From assembly GCA_902774185.1 (NCBI GenBank), contig CACYHE010000006.1, forward strand, positions 1 through 64,000: a stretch of 64,000 bases of DNA, read 5' to 3'. The translations under genes were made by a program, and so were the position numbers. Below, in pieces: positions 17,713 through 25,393 of this stretch; within the stretch, counting starts at the first letter, position 1, and each line of letters begins with the position of its first letter. The stretch comes from an uncultured Bacteroidales bacterium (lineage in GTDB: Bacteria > Bacteroidota > Bacteroidia > Bacteroidales > Paludibacteraceae). The notes under the pieces are model-generated. The model was not told the DNA's origin. It made no database searches and saw only the letters and a program-made list of their open reading frames with translations.

Positions 17713-18921
17713 TTATCTTTTCGTTTTAAAAAATTCTTGTATCAATGTACGGCATTCGGTTTCCAAAACCCCAGCCGTGACGGTTGCTTTAGGATGAAAG
17801 ACACGCGGTGCGTAAGTTTGATAACCTCGCTTGGGATCCGGTGCGCCATAAACGATCCGGCATATCTGCGCCCAACCGATAGCGCCGGCACACATCGGAC
17901 AAGGTTCGACGGTGACATACAGCGTTGCGTCCGGCAGATATTTGCCGCCAAGGGTTTGGGTAGCGGCGGTTATGGCTTGCATCTCCGCGTGGGCTGTGAC
18001 GTCCGCAAGGGTCTCTGTGAGGTTATGTCCCCGACCGATAATCCGGTTCTGACTAACGATGACACAACCGATAGGAATCTCATCCGCCTCCAGCGCTTTC
18101 TCGGCTTCCAGGAGGGCGATGCGCATGTATTTTTCGTCTTCGGAATTCATCCGATTAAATCCGAATTTATCTGATTTTATCCGACAGAAATTGCCGATTT
18201 CATCGGGGTTTTCTTCGAAATGATTACCGATGACGACGATGTCTGCACCGGCATTATACGCGGCATTCATCGCTTCGGGTGTACGGATCCCTCCGCCTAC
18301 GATCAGGGTGAGGGATGTATGGGCACGCACCGCCTTAATTATCTCCGATGAAATCGGGGTTTTTGCCCCACTTCCCGCCTCCAAATAGATTGCCTGTTTC
18401 CCCATCAGTTCTGCCGCAATACAAGTATCTATTATGGTTTGAAGGTTGGATGGTTTGAGGGGCCTGGTGCCCGTTACTTTCATCGTTGAAGTCTCTACAC
18501 CTCCGTCAATCAATATATATGCCGTTGAAATCGAAGGAATCTGCGATTCTTGGATCGCCCGTGCTGACTTGATCTGCTGCCCTACCAAATACTCCGGATT
18601 ATCGCCGGACAAGAGGGACAAGAAAAGTATTCCATCCGCTTCCGGAGAGAACTGCGCTGCATTACCGGGGAAGAGGATGATGGGGATTTGGCATTTATGA
18701 TTTATGATTTCAAATTTCAAATTTCGGACAAAATCTGTCGTATCCCCACCGGTGGAACCGCCTACAAAAATATAGTCAGGATGAGCGGACTCCGTAAGAC
18801 GGAGCGCCTCCAGATTTGCTTTCTCCGGATCCAACAAAAGGGCGAGTTTTTTTCTATTTACCATTTGGTCATTTACCATTTTGTCATTTATTTGTCCATT
18901 TGGACATTTAGTCATTTCCAT
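17713..18921 (-). CDS. GGGP synthase fused to tRNA adenosine deaminase (TadA)
   Basis: One uninterrupted 402-codon frame with two unrelated enzymes. Residues ~20-245 are a geranylgeranylglyceryl phosphate synthase of the Bacteroidetes group: 'LALLLDPEKAN', 'FVGGSTGGD', 'IPIILFPGNAAQ', 'AIYLEAGSGAKTP', 'LIVGGGIRTPEAM', 'GADIVVIGNHFEENPD'. Residues 258-402 are TadA: zinc/catalytic 'TAHAEMQAI' and 'PCPMCAGAI'; this enzyme makes inosine in tRNA-Arg(ACG). The linker (NFCRIKSDKFGFNR) comes from an 'atccgattaaatccgaattt' repeat. An in-frame ATG at 18150 could start a free TadA of 145 aa. The N-terminus (MEMTKCPNGQINDKMVNDQMVN) is also repeat-encoded; a start near 18864 is possible. 'FEIINHKCQI' at 18690-18725 looks like a third repeat insertion. 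Confidence 0.88.
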   Translation of the reverse strand: MEMTKCPNGQINDKMVNDQMVNRKKLALLLDPEKANLEALRLTESAHPDYIFVGGSTGGDTTDFVRNLKFEIINHKCQIPIILFPGNAAQFSPEADGILFLSLLSGDNPEYLVGQQIKSARAIQESQIPSISTAYILIDGGVETSTMKVTGTRPLKPSNLQTIIDTCIAAELMGKQAIYLEAGSGAKTPISSEIIKAVRAHTSLTLIVGGGIRTPEAMNAAYNAGADIVVIGNHFEENPDEIGNFCRIKSDKFGFNRMNSEDEKYMRIALLEAEKALEADEIPIGCVIVSQNRIIGRGHNLTETLADVTAHAEMQAITAATQTLGGKYLPDATLYVTVEPCPMCAGAIGWAQICRIVYGAPDPKRGYQTYAPRVFHPKATVTAGVLETECRTLIQEFFKTKR

Positions 18922-19478
18922 TCAAAAGATTCGACCATGCGGATAACGTCGGTGCGGAGGTAGTTATATACCGGTGCCAAGGAGTCGGCATTAGGCGGAC
19001 AATTACAATAGACGGAAGCACGGAAGAAATGGCGGGTTGAGTCGGTTACAAAGAACTGACAGGACGAGGCGGTGTTTCCTTCGAGATTGAAGAGCACACC
19101 ATGCACATTCGCTTCCGGATGGCTATATTCCCGTTCCGGAATGGACGTAGCAAACGACGCATTCCGATAGACAAAATCAAGGGCATCGTTGGTCAGATCG
19201 CGTAAGTTCTTACGAACGGGTTTGTACGAACAATGGATAGTAGCGTCCAGCGACGGATAGTAAATGTTTATCCAATAGGGTTCCGCCTTTTGCGGTCTGA
19301 CCACGGCGTTTGCGGACAAATCAAAGGTATAAGGATACGCCGGATACTGCTGCTCGAACGGTACATAGGCCGTATCGGGCACCGTGATCCGATAGTACCC
19401 GTAAGGTTTGGGTATGGACACTTTATTACATGCCATACACATTATTCCCACTATGCCGATAAATACGATTTTTCGCAT
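18912..19478 (-). CDS. gldD: Gliding motility / type IX secretion lipoprotein GldD
   Basis: 188 residues from the ATG at 19478, chosen because MRKIVFIGIVGIMCMAC is a lipoprotein signal with the lipobox ending at Cys17; an earlier ATG at 19508 would run into the promoter. GldD hallmarks: 'IPKPYGYYRITVPD', 'YPYTFDLS', 'YWINIYYPSLDATIHCSYKP', 'GNTASSCQFFVTDSTRHFFRASVY', 'NADSLAPVYNYLRTDV' and a final 'SFEW'. GldD is an accessory lipoprotein associated with gliding and T9SS in Bacteroidota. First gene of a five-gene minus operon; its last 10 nt overlap the longest form of the GGGPS frame. It fits the many tail-bearing proteins encoded nearby. Confidence 0.9.
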   Translation of the reverse strand: MRKIVFIGIVGIMCMACNKVSIPKPYGYYRITVPDTAYVPFEQQYPAYPYTFDLSANAVVRPQKAEPYWINIYYPSLDATIHCSYKPVRKNLRDLTNDALDFVYRNASFATSIPEREYSHPEANVHGVLFNLEGNTASSCQFFVTDSTRHFFRASVYCNCPPNADSLAPVYNYLRTDVIRMVESFEWK

Positions 19479-19497
19479 TTTACTCCAAATTACGGTG

Positions 19498-19529
19498 CAA
19501 AGATACAACTTTTAGTTGAAAGTTGAAAG
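19498..19529 (-). promoter_or_regulatory. Promoter of the gldD operon
   Basis: Minus strand: -7 box TATCTTTG (19505-19498) with CTTT 20 nt upstream instead of TTTG. The -33 region is made of the 7-bp repeat, which may have replaced the original box. Leader ~13 nt. Confidence 0.65.
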
Positions 19530-19544
19530 TTGAAAGTTGAAAGA
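19511..19544. repeat. 7-bp-period repeat (GTTGAAA) between divergent operons
   Basis: Four near-perfect AGTTGAA units between the gldD and manC promoters, overlapping the upstream part of the gldD promoter. Confidence 0.85.
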
Positions 19545-19596
19545 AGTGCATTTTTAGGGCAAAAATGCTATTTTTTTGTAAAAAAGTTCGCGCGCA

Positions 19597-19628
19597 CTTG
19601 TGTATATGTAAAAAAAGTTGTATATTTG
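19597..19628 (+). promoter_or_regulatory. Promoter of the manC-glycogen operon
   Basis: CTTG (19597-19600), 20 nt, TATATTTG (19621-19628). The expected start is near 19635, only ~10 nt before the manC ATG. Confidence 0.75.
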
Positions 19629-19644
19629 CACGCTTTTTGGATAA

Positions 19645-20778
19645 ATGAGTATGTTAGAGAACAAAAATAACTATTGTGTGATCATGGCGGGCGGTGTCGG
19701 AAGTCGATTCTGGCCGTTCAGTAGGGAGAGCAAACCGAAGCAGTTTTTGGACTTCTTCGGTACGGGTAGAAGTTTGCTGCAGATGACGGTCGATCGGTTC
19801 CGACCGATTATTCCGATCGAGAACATGGTGATCGTGACGAACGTAGCCTACAGGGATATGATTCTGGAGCAGATACCGGACATGAAAGCCGAGCAGATTC
19901 TCTGCGAACCGGCAAGACGGAATACGGCGCCGTGCATTGCTTACGCGACGGCGTGGATAAAGTCAAGAGTCAAGAGTCAAGAGTCAAGAGTCAAGACTAA
20001 TATTGTGGTTGCGGCGAGTGATCATCTTATCTTGGAGGAAGAGAAATTCCGGCAAGTTATTTTGAAGGCATTTGAGTTTGTGGGTAAGAACGAGGCGATT
20101 TGTACATTGGGAATGCAGCCGACAAGACCGGAGACGGGGTATGGATATATCCAATTTGTCGCGGACAAATCGGATGAGTTGAAAGTTGAAAGTTTAAAGT
20201 TGAAAGAAGACGGTATTTTCCCGGTTAAGCAGTTCAAAGAGAAGCCGAACTTGGAGACGGCAAAGAAGTATCTGGAGAGCGGAGATTATCTATGGAACAG
20301 CGGAATCTTCATTTGGAGTTTGGATATCATCTGCAAAGCAATAGAGACCTATTTGCCGGAAGTGGCAGCGATATTTGCGAAAAGTGAAGGCTTGATCGGA
20401 ACCGATAAAGAGGCCGATTTCATCGGGGAATATTTTCCAAAATGCCCGAATATTTCCGTCGATTACGGTATCCTGGAGAAGGCAGATAATGTGTTCGTGA
20501 TTCCGTCATCTTTCGGATGGTCCGACTTGGGCACCTGGGGCAGTCTGTATGAGTTGAGCGAGAAAGATGAGCAGGGGAATGTCAGTCTGCACAGCGAGAC
20601 GCATTATTATGAGGCGCAAGGCAATATCGTTGTTCTGGAACCGGGAAAAGTTGCGATTGTACAAGGCGTGAACGATATGATCATTGTGGAGGAAAAAGGA
20701 GCCTTGTTAGTTTGCAAGAAAAGCGAAGAACAACGGATCAAGCAATTTGTCAATGAATTGACAATTGATAATTATTGA
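19645..20778 (+). CDS. manC: Mannose-1-phosphate guanylyltransferase
   Basis: Makes GDP-mannose from GTP and mannose-1-phosphate. 377 residues. Seen: the nucleotidyltransferase signature 'MAGGVGSRFWPFSRESKPKQF', 'EPARRNTAPCIAYA', 'VAASDHLI', 'PETGYGYIQF', 'QFKEKP', 'LWNSGIFIW', 'VDYGILEKADNVFVIPSSFGWSDLGTW'. Two inserts are encoded by 7-bp repeats: 'KSRVKSQESRVKTN' (19961-19997) and 'DELKVESLKLKE' (20175-20208), both in likely surface loops between conserved blocks. First gene of a plus-strand run with glycogen genes. Monofunctional: no PMI domain follows. Confidence 0.94.
   Translation: MSMLENKNNYCVIMAGGVGSRFWPFSRESKPKQFLDFFGTGRSLLQMTVDRFRPIIPIENMVIVTNVAYRDMILEQIPDMKAEQILCEPARRNTAPCIAYATAWIKSRVKSQESRVKTNIVVAASDHLILEEEKFRQVILKAFEFVGKNEAICTLGMQPTRPETGYGYIQFVADKSDELKVESLKLKEDGIFPVKQFKEKPNLETAKKYLESGDYLWNSGIFIWSLDIICKAIETYLPEVAAIFAKSEGLIGTDKEADFIGEYFPKCPNISVDYGILEKADNVFVIPSSFGWSDLGTWGSLYELSEKDEQGNVSLHSETHYYEAQGNIVVLEPGKVAIVQGVNDMIIVEEKGALLVCKKSEEQRIKQFVNELTIDNY
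19961..19997. repeat. GTCAAGA heptamer array inside manC
   Basis: Five tandem copies of AGTCAAG, nearly identical to one another, translated as RVKSQESRVK. Identity between units suggests recent expansion. Confidence 0.85.
20175..20208. repeat. GTTGAAA heptamer array inside manC
   Basis: Units AGTTGAA / AGTTTAA in frame, translated as ELKVESLKLKE. The same array and translation occur at the 3' end of the debranching enzyme gene (22746-22779, VESLKLKVES). Confidence 0.85.
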
Positions 20779-20809
20779 TAATTATTACTTAATAATACTT
20801 AAACACATC

Positions 20810-22795
20810 ATGAGTTATCTGAATTTTGACAAGACAGTGCTTGTTAATCTGGAGCGGTCGCTTCAGAAAGAGATGATTCGAACCAACCGGGCCGGTGTGT
20901 ACAGTTCATCTACCATTGTGGATTGTAACACGCGTAAGTACCACGGTCAGTTGGTGATGCCTATTCCTACCTTGGGTGACGACAACTTCGTGTTGCTCAG
21001 TTCTCTGGACGAGACGGTGATCCAACACGGAGCGGAGTTCAACTTGGGTCTGCACGAGTACGGCGAGAATCATTTCAGTCCGAACGGACACAAGTACATT
21101 CGCGAGTTTGACTGCGAAGTAATCTCCCGCACGACCTATCGTGTCGGTGCGGTGATCTTGCAGAAAGAGCGGTTACTGGTTAGTTTTGAACCGCGTGTGC
21201 TGATTCGCTACACCCTGCTGGAGAGCGGTAGTCCGACAACGCTTCGTTTTCGTCCGTTCCTGGCATTCAGGAATGTGAACGAGTTGACACACGAGAACCC
21301 CCTGGCGAACCCCGACATGAATGACTGCGAGAACGGTCGTTTCAACCGCATGTATCCGGGTTTCCCGAGTCTGTATATGCAGTTCAGCAAGGCGGTTGAG
21401 TACCACCATGACCCGCAGTGGTATAAAGATATCACATACCGCAAAGAGCGCGAACGCGGTTATGCATACCAAGAGGACTTGCTGGTTCCGGGTTATTTCG
21501 AGTTACCGATGAAGAAAGGTGAGAGTATCATCTTCGCCGCCGGTGTAACGGAATGCAAGACGAGTCAGTTGAAGACCGTTTGGAAGAAAGAGTTGGAGCG
21601 CCGTAACCGTCGGGACGATATGTTCAGTACGTTAAAGAATAGTGCGAGTCAGTTCTACAAACGCGAAGGAGACAAGTGCTATCTGTTAGCCGGTTTCCCG
21701 TGGTTCAAAGCGGACGCTCGAAGCACGTTCTTCTCCGTTGCCAGCTGTACGCTGGACATCAACCGTCCAGAATACTGGGATGCCATCATGAACAAGACCG
21801 CTATTGAAGAGGTATTACGGTTCATGAACGGCAGAGGAAATGAAAACAAGATGACAGGAATGGACGAACCGGATGTGTTACTTTGGTTCATTCGTGCTTG
21901 TCAGAAATACGCACATAAATACACGGTTCGTGAGGCAGCCGATCTATATGGTCAACTTTGCTTGGATATCATCACCTGGTATCGCAAGCAGAACCATCCC
22001 CGCGCACGACTGCATCAGAACGGTCTGATCTGGGTAGATGGTACCCAACGTCCCGCTACCTGGATGAACGCCACGGAGAACGGTTGGCCTATCACACCGC
22101 GTACGGGCTATGTGATAGAAGTGAACGCCTTGTGGTATAACGCGATGCGGTTCACCGCAGAGATGCTTCGCGAGATGGGGAAAGAGACGAGTGCCGATCT
22201 CATGGAATATCAGGCAGAGATCACGAAAGATGCGTTCGTCAAGACTTTCTGGAACGGTCTTTACCTCAATGACTACGTTGTAGATAACTACGAAAACAAG
22301 GAGGTTCGTCCGAATATGATCTGGGCAGTAGGTCTGCCGTACAGTCCGCTGGACCGCAAACAACAGAAAGCGGTTGTCGATATCTGTACGAAGGAATTGC
22401 TGACGCCGAAAGGTCTTCGTTCCTTAAGTCCGAAGAGCGGTATGTACTATCCTATCTACAACAGCAATGCTGCCGATCGCGAACGTGCGCTGCATAACGG
22501 TATCGTTTGGCCGTCCACTATCACCGCTTATTCGCGTGCTTATATGAACGTGTACAAATACAGCGGTACCAGTTTCATGGAGCGCTTGTTGGTTGGTTTC
22601 GAAGCGGAGATGGACGAATTGACCATCGGTACGCTGAACGAGTTCTACGACGGTTACCCACCCTATAAGGGTCGTGGCGGCATGAGTAGTGCGCCGAGTG
22701 TAGCAGCTGTCATCAGTCTGATGGATACGCTCAAGAAATACCAGGAAGTTGAAAGTTTAAAGTTGAAAGTTGAAAGTGAGGAGGTACAACAATGA
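20810..22795 (+). CDS. Glycogen debranching enzyme (amylo-alpha-1,6-glucosidase)
   Basis: 661 residues from the ATG at 20810 (MSYLNFDKTVLVNLERSLQKEM); the longer frame upstream is low-complexity and unlikely. N-terminal GDE_N-type region ('NRAGVYSSSTIVDCNTRKYHGQLV'), then an (alpha/alpha)6 catalytic region ('GFPWFKADARSTFFSVA', 'GMDEPDVLLWFIRA', 'HQNGLIWVDG', 'RTGYVIEVNALWYNAM', 'HNGIVWPSTITAYSRAY', 'GMSSAPSVAAV'). It removes alpha-1,6 branches in glycogen, cytoplasmic. The last residues (VESLKLKVESEEVQQ) are encoded by the genome's 7-bp repeat and extend the native C-terminus. The stop overlaps the next ATG (ATGA). Confidence 0.92.
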   Translation: MSYLNFDKTVLVNLERSLQKEMIRTNRAGVYSSSTIVDCNTRKYHGQLVMPIPTLGDDNFVLLSSLDETVIQHGAEFNLGLHEYGENHFSPNGHKYIREFDCEVISRTTYRVGAVILQKERLLVSFEPRVLIRYTLLESGSPTTLRFRPFLAFRNVNELTHENPLANPDMNDCENGRFNRMYPGFPSLYMQFSKAVEYHHDPQWYKDITYRKERERGYAYQEDLLVPGYFELPMKKGESIIFAAGVTECKTSQLKTVWKKELERRNRRDDMFSTLKNSASQFYKREGDKCYLLAGFPWFKADARSTFFSVASCTLDINRPEYWDAIMNKTAIEEVLRFMNGRGNENKMTGMDEPDVLLWFIRACQKYAHKYTVREAADLYGQLCLDIITWYRKQNHPRARLHQNGLIWVDGTQRPATWMNATENGWPITPRTGYVIEVNALWYNAMRFTAEMLREMGKETSADLMEYQAEITKDAFVKTFWNGLYLNDYVVDNYENKEVRPNMIWAVGLPYSPLDRKQQKAVVDICTKELLTPKGLRSLSPKSGMYYPIYNSNAADRERALHNGIVWPSTITAYSRAYMNVYKYSGTSFMERLLVGFEAEMDELTIGTLNEFYDGYPPYKGRGGMSSAPSVAAVISLMDTLKKYQEVESLKLKVESEEVQQ

Positions 22796-24054
22796 AAGCG
22801 TTAATGTTCGGTTGGGAGTTTCCTCCCCACATCTTAGGCGGTTTAGGTACAGCCAGCTACGGTCTGACACGCGGAATGAGTGAACAGAAAGACTTGGAGA
22901 TCACCTTCGTCATCCCCAAACCATGGGGCGATGAAGATCAGTCGTTCTTGAAGATCATCGGTGCCAATAGTATTCCTGTGGTATGGAAAGATGTCAACTA
23001 CGACTATGTCAAGTCCCGCATGGAAGGTAGAATGAGTCCGGAAGAGTACTATCACTATCGTGACGGTATTAGGTATGACTACCGCCGTATCGGTACGGAC
23101 GACTTGGGTTGCATCGGTTTCTCCGGCCGTTATCCGGATAACCTGATTGAAGAGATCGGTAACTACGAAGCGGTAGCCAGTGTACTGGCGCACAGTCTGG
23201 ACTTCGATATCATCCACAGTCATGACTGGTTGACATACCCGGCAGGTGTATTTGCCAAGAAGATCAGCGGTAAGCCGCTGGTTATCCACGTACACGCAAC
23301 CGATTTTGACCGTAGTCGCGGAAACGTAAACCCGACGGTATATGCCATCGAGAAACGCGGTATGGACGAAGCGGATCATATCATGTGCGTTAGTAACCTG
23401 ACACGCCGGACGGTGATCGAGAAATACGGTCAAGACCCGCGTAAGGTAAGTACGGTTCACAACGCCGTAGAGCCGTTGGCGCATCCCGAAGAGTTCACGA
23501 AGCCTGAGCGAAAAGACAAGCTTGTCACTTTCCTGGGTCGTATCACGATGCAGAAAGGTCCGGAGTATTTCGTAGAGGCCGCAGCAAGGGTATTGAGCAA
23601 GACGGACGGCGTACGATTTGTGATGGCCGGAAGCGGTGACAAGATGGCGGAGATGATCGATCTCGTAGCCAAACGCGGCATCGCGGATAAGTTCCACTTC
23701 CCGGGCTTCATGCGCGGCAAGCAGGTACAGGAGATGTTAGCAATGAGCGACGTATATATCATGCCGTCTGTGAGCGAGCCTTTCGGTATCAGTCCGCTGG
23801 AAGCGATGCAGGTAGGCTGTCCGTCGATCATCAGCCACCAGTCCGGCTGCGCAGAGATTCTGCAGCACGCCATCAAGACCGACTACTGGGATATCGACGC
23901 CATGGCGGACGCTATCTACGCGATTGTCAAGTATCCGGCGATGTACAAGAGTCTGCATGAGTTAGGCATGGCGGAGGTCAACAATATCAAGTGGTCCGAC
24001 GCCGGACTCAAAGTACGCGCAATTTATGACGGTGTGATAAATCACACCTTATAA
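22792..24054 (+). CDS. GT4-family glycosyltransferase, glycogen synthesis
   Basis: 420 residues. GT-B fold: N-terminal 'MFGWEFPPHILGGLGTASYGLTRG', 'FDIIHSHDWLTYPAGVFAKK', C-terminal 'LVTFLGRITMQKGPEYFVEAA', and the sugar-nucleotide motif 'MPSVSEPFGISPLEAMQVGCPSI'. Lying between debranching enzyme and GH57, as in other Bacteroidales, it is most likely the alpha-1,4-glucan (glycogen/maltose-1-P type) synthase of the cluster; donor not determined. The start overlaps the previous stop by 4 nt, so translation is coupled. Confidence 0.85.
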   Translation: MKALMFGWEFPPHILGGLGTASYGLTRGMSEQKDLEITFVIPKPWGDEDQSFLKIIGANSIPVVWKDVNYDYVKSRMEGRMSPEEYYHYRDGIRYDYRRIGTDDLGCIGFSGRYPDNLIEEIGNYEAVASVLAHSLDFDIIHSHDWLTYPAGVFAKKISGKPLVIHVHATDFDRSRGNVNPTVYAIEKRGMDEADHIMCVSNLTRRTVIEKYGQDPRKVSTVHNAVEPLAHPEEFTKPERKDKLVTFLGRITMQKGPEYFVEAAARVLSKTDGVRFVMAGSGDKMAEMIDLVAKRGIADKFHFPGFMRGKQVQEMLAMSDVYIMPSVSEPFGISPLEAMQVGCPSIISHQSGCAEILQHAIKTDYWDIDAMADAIYAIVKYPAMYKSLHELGMAEVNNIKWSDAGLKVRAIYDGVINHTL

Positions 24055-24088
24055 AGTTTAAAGTTGAAAGTTTAAAGTTTAGAGAATT

Positions 24089-25357
24089 ATGAAAAATATA
24101 TGTTTATGCTTCCAGATGCATAGTCCGTATCGTCTGAAGCGTTATCGTTTCTTTGAAATCGGTCATGACCATTACTATTATGACGACATGGCCACGGAGG
24201 AACATGTAAACTGGTTGGTAGAGACCTCTTATCTGCCGTTGTGCCGCACGATTAAAGACATGATCAACCTGAGTAAGGGTAAATTCCACTGCGCCATCAG
24301 CATCAGCGGAACGATGATTGAGATGTTCGAGCAGTTCAACCCCGAGATGATCGATATCCTCAAGGAGTTGGCAGCCACAAAGGCAGTTGAGTTTCTGGCT
24401 ACGCCGTACGCTTATTCGTTGGCTTCGGAGTATAACGAGACGGAGTTCAAGAAGCAGTTGAAATTCCAAGGCGAGTTACTGGGAACCATCTTGGGTGTCA
24501 AAGCGCAGACCGTTTGGAACACCGAGTTACTGTACACCGATGAGTTCGCCTATAACCTGAGCAAGATGGGTTACAAAGCTATCATGACGGAAGGTGCGAA
24601 ACATGTGCTGAGTTGGAAGAGTCCGAACCGCGTGTTCCAGTCTGCGGCTTCGCCGAAGATGAAAGTGCTGCTTCGTAACACCGGTTTGAGTGACGAACTG
24701 AGCTTCCATTTCTCAGATCCCAACTGGGCGAACTTCCCGATGGACGCAGAGAAATATGCGAACATGCTGCAAGCACTGCCTGAAGGAGAGGACATCATCA
24801 ATATTTGGGTAGGCGCAGAGACCTTCGGTATTCGCCAGAATGCCGGAACGGGTATCTTCGACTTCCTCAAAGCTTTGCCGTACTACGCATTGGAACGTGA
24901 GATGGGCTTCATGACTCCTGCGGAGGCGGTTAAGAAACTGTCTGCTGAGGATGTATTGTCCAGTCCGTATCCCTTGACTTGGAGCGGTGAGGCGAAGGAT
25001 CTGAGCGTCTATACCGGCAATGACCTGCAACAAGAGGCATTGAATAAACTGTACGCCGTAGCGGAGCGTGTTCATCTGTGTCAGGACAAGGCACTGAAGA
25101 CGAACTGGCTGCGTCTGCAAGATGTCAACTACCTCCATTACATGAACCATATCGATCAGGGCGAGACGCAGTATGAGTCGGCTTATGACGCGTTCATCAA
25201 CTATATGAACGTGCTGTCTGACTTCCTGCAGACCGTAGAGGAGCAGTATCCGACCACGATTGAGAACGAGGAGTTGAATGAGCTTTTGAAGACCATCCGC
25301 AATCAGGAGGAAGAGATTCAGGCGCTCAACGAGAAATTGAAGAAAGCAAAAAAATAA
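24089..25357 (+). CDS. GH57 alpha-amylase / glucan-acting enzyme
   Basis: 422 residues, no signal peptide, so cytoplasmic. GH57 features: 'CLCFQMHSPYRLKRY' at the N-terminus, 'FHCAISISGTMIEMFEQF', the nucleophile region 'QTVWNTELLYTDEF', and 'GYKAIMTEGAKHVL'. The last ~35 residues form a charged coiled coil (ENEELNELLKTIRNQEEEIQ). GH57 members are amylases, 4-alpha-glucanotransferases or branching enzymes; with debranching enzyme and GT4 beside it, a role in glycogen turnover is inferred. A 34-nt gap made of 7-bp-type repeat precedes it. Confidence 0.88.
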   Translation: MKNICLCFQMHSPYRLKRYRFFEIGHDHYYYDDMATEEHVNWLVETSYLPLCRTIKDMINLSKGKFHCAISISGTMIEMFEQFNPEMIDILKELAATKAVEFLATPYAYSLASEYNETEFKKQLKFQGELLGTILGVKAQTVWNTELLYTDEFAYNLSKMGYKAIMTEGAKHVLSWKSPNRVFQSAASPKMKVLLRNTGLSDELSFHFSDPNWANFPMDAEKYANMLQALPEGEDIINIWVGAETFGIRQNAGTGIFDFLKALPYYALEREMGFMTPAEAVKKLSAEDVLSSPYPLTWSGEAKDLSVYTGNDLQQEALNKLYAVAERVHLCQDKALKTNWLRLQDVNYLHYMNHIDQGETQYESAYDAFINYMNVLSDFLQTVEEQYPTTIENEELNELLKTIRNQEEEIQALNEKLKKAKK

Positions 25358-25393
25358 ATCTTCAATCTCAAATCTAAAATCACAAATAATCTT

